DNA from: an uncultured Parvularculaceae bacterium
Lineage (GTDB): Bacteria; Pseudomonadota; Alphaproteobacteria; Caulobacterales; Parvularculaceae
Direction: 5' to 3'
Length of the DNA stretch: 7,010 nt
Assembly (NCBI GenBank): GCA_947259815.1
Contig: CAMYNO010000396.1
Span: forward strand, 1-7,010
Below are positions 6,522-7,010 of this stretch, in pieces. Below the pieces are notes generated by a model that was not told the origin of the DNA, made no database searches, and saw only the letters and a program-made list of their open reading frames with translations. Each line of letters starts with the position of its first letter. Within the stretch, counting starts at the first letter, position 1. A program made the position numbers and the translations under genes.

Positions 6522-7010
6522 CTATAAGAAGGTGTTTATATTTTTTGCCTGCAACACGGTCTGTTGTAGGATGATCAAACGCCGAGCCAGTTTCAGAGCG
6601 CCATTGGGCATGCGGCGAACAAGATCGGTGCGCCGTGCGGTCAGTCGCAATTCTTCCGCTTCATTGCGATGGCGCAGATTATAAATCAATGAAAAGACCC
6701 TCCACTCATTTTCTTTTTCCGTCGCCTCGACTTCGATATTTCCGATCATATGAAAATGGCGAGTCGGCGGGTCTTCGCCCCATGCGTTCGGGTGGGTTGC
6801 GCGCGCAACGCGTTTTTTCAGATAATCCAGATCGTCATCGAAATAGGCCATGCGCCGAGCGCTGATCCGCTCCGATTTGTCGTCCCGGCGGCGGGCCTGG
6901 ATTCCTGGCATCCAGTAATGAATGTCATCAGCCATCAGCGCCAGCCATTCGTCATACCGCTCCTCGTCAAGAAGCCGGGCCTCACGATATAAAAACTGCT
7001 CGATCTCAAA
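6522..7010 (-). CDS. Aromatic ring-hydroxylating dioxygenase, beta (small) subunit, 5'-partial
   Basis: Small subunit of a Rieske-type ring-hydroxylating dioxygenase, which adds O2 to an aromatic ring to give a cis-dihydrodiol; the beta subunit has no cofactor and supports the alpha3beta3 hexamer in the cytoplasm. The reading frame is open to the right edge, giving 162 visible residues. The Met at 6935 is internal: the 25 codons before it read FEIEQFLYREARLLDEERYD and onward, the conserved N-terminal helix of this family. With family lengths of roughly 160-190 residues, only a few residues should be missing. Family marks are LMADDIHYWMPG, the stretch YFDDD...LKKRV, WGEDPPTR, and the C-terminal LARRLIILQQTVLQAKNINTFL-like end, which are closest in memory to biphenyl/toluene-type (BphA2/BphE, HcaF) subunits rather than BenB. 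The alpha subunit should lie just upstream, outside the window. The stop (TAG) is 9 bases before the CoA ligase start. Substrate cannot be read from this subunit. Confidence 0.9.
   Translation of the reverse strand, partial: FEIEQFLYREARLLDEERYDEWLALMADDIHYWMPGIQARRRDDKSERISARRMAYFDDDLDYLKKRVARATHPNAWGEDPPTRHFHMIGNIEVEATEKENEWRVFSLIYNLRHRNEAEELRLTARRTDLVRRMPNGALKLARRLIILQQTVLQAKNINTFL

Noticed and set aside
1..7010. CRISPR array, tRNA or rRNA, riboswitch
   Set aside because: No regularly spaced repeats or RNA-gene-like sequence were seen; nearly all of 330-7010 is accounted for by coding sequence.

Overview
The window is a tightly packed, single-direction catabolic operon on the minus strand, read from position 7010 towards position 1. 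It encodes part of an aromatic-ring degradation pathway of the meta-cleavage type. The protein families and operon style (biphenyl/toluene-type dioxygenase beta subunit; XylF/DmpD-, MhpD-, DmpF-, DmpG- and XylI-like enzymes; coupled start and stop codons; GC-rich coding sequence; IS3-family debris) point to a Proteobacterium (Pseudomonadota). An alphaproteobacterium is my guess, but the sequence does not settle the genus.

Layout in transcription order: (1) the beta subunit of a ring-hydroxylating dioxygenase, open through the right edge of the window (7010-6522); (2) an AMP-forming acyl/aryl-CoA ligase (6512-4923); (3) 2-oxopent-4-enoate hydratase (4912-4130); (4) acylating acetaldehyde dehydrogenase (4112-3171); (5) 4-hydroxy-2-oxovalerate aldolase (3174-2122); (6) 4-oxalocrotonate decarboxylase (2121-1351); (7) a broken 4-oxalocrotonate tautomerase gene (1346-1198); (8) a meta-cleavage C-C hydrolase (1154-330). 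Gaps are 0 to 17 bases or small overlaps, except around the broken tautomerase. Downstream, 300-1 holds two nested IS3-family fragments: a decayed one interrupted by the left end of a second one that runs out of the window.

How the genes work together: the dioxygenase (alpha subunit, electron-transfer parts, diol dehydrogenase and extradiol dioxygenase all outside this window) would prepare the ring. The CoA ligase probably activates an acid side chain or carboxylate. After ring cleavage, the hydrolase (or the dehydrogenase/tautomerase/decarboxylase branch) gives 2-hydroxypenta-2,4-dienoate. The hydratase makes 4-hydroxy-2-oxovalerate, the aldolase splits it into pyruvate and an aldehyde, and the partner dehydrogenase turns the aldehyde into acyl-CoA.

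Most notable: the tautomerase gene of the oxalocrotonate branch sits in its expected place after the decarboxylase but is frameshifted and internally shortened, while the decarboxylase is intact. A CoA ligase gene lies directly between a ring-hydroxylating dioxygenase subunit and the meta-cleavage genes, which would suit a CoA-thioester dioxygenation pathway such as the one known for ibuprofen. That substrate link is inference.
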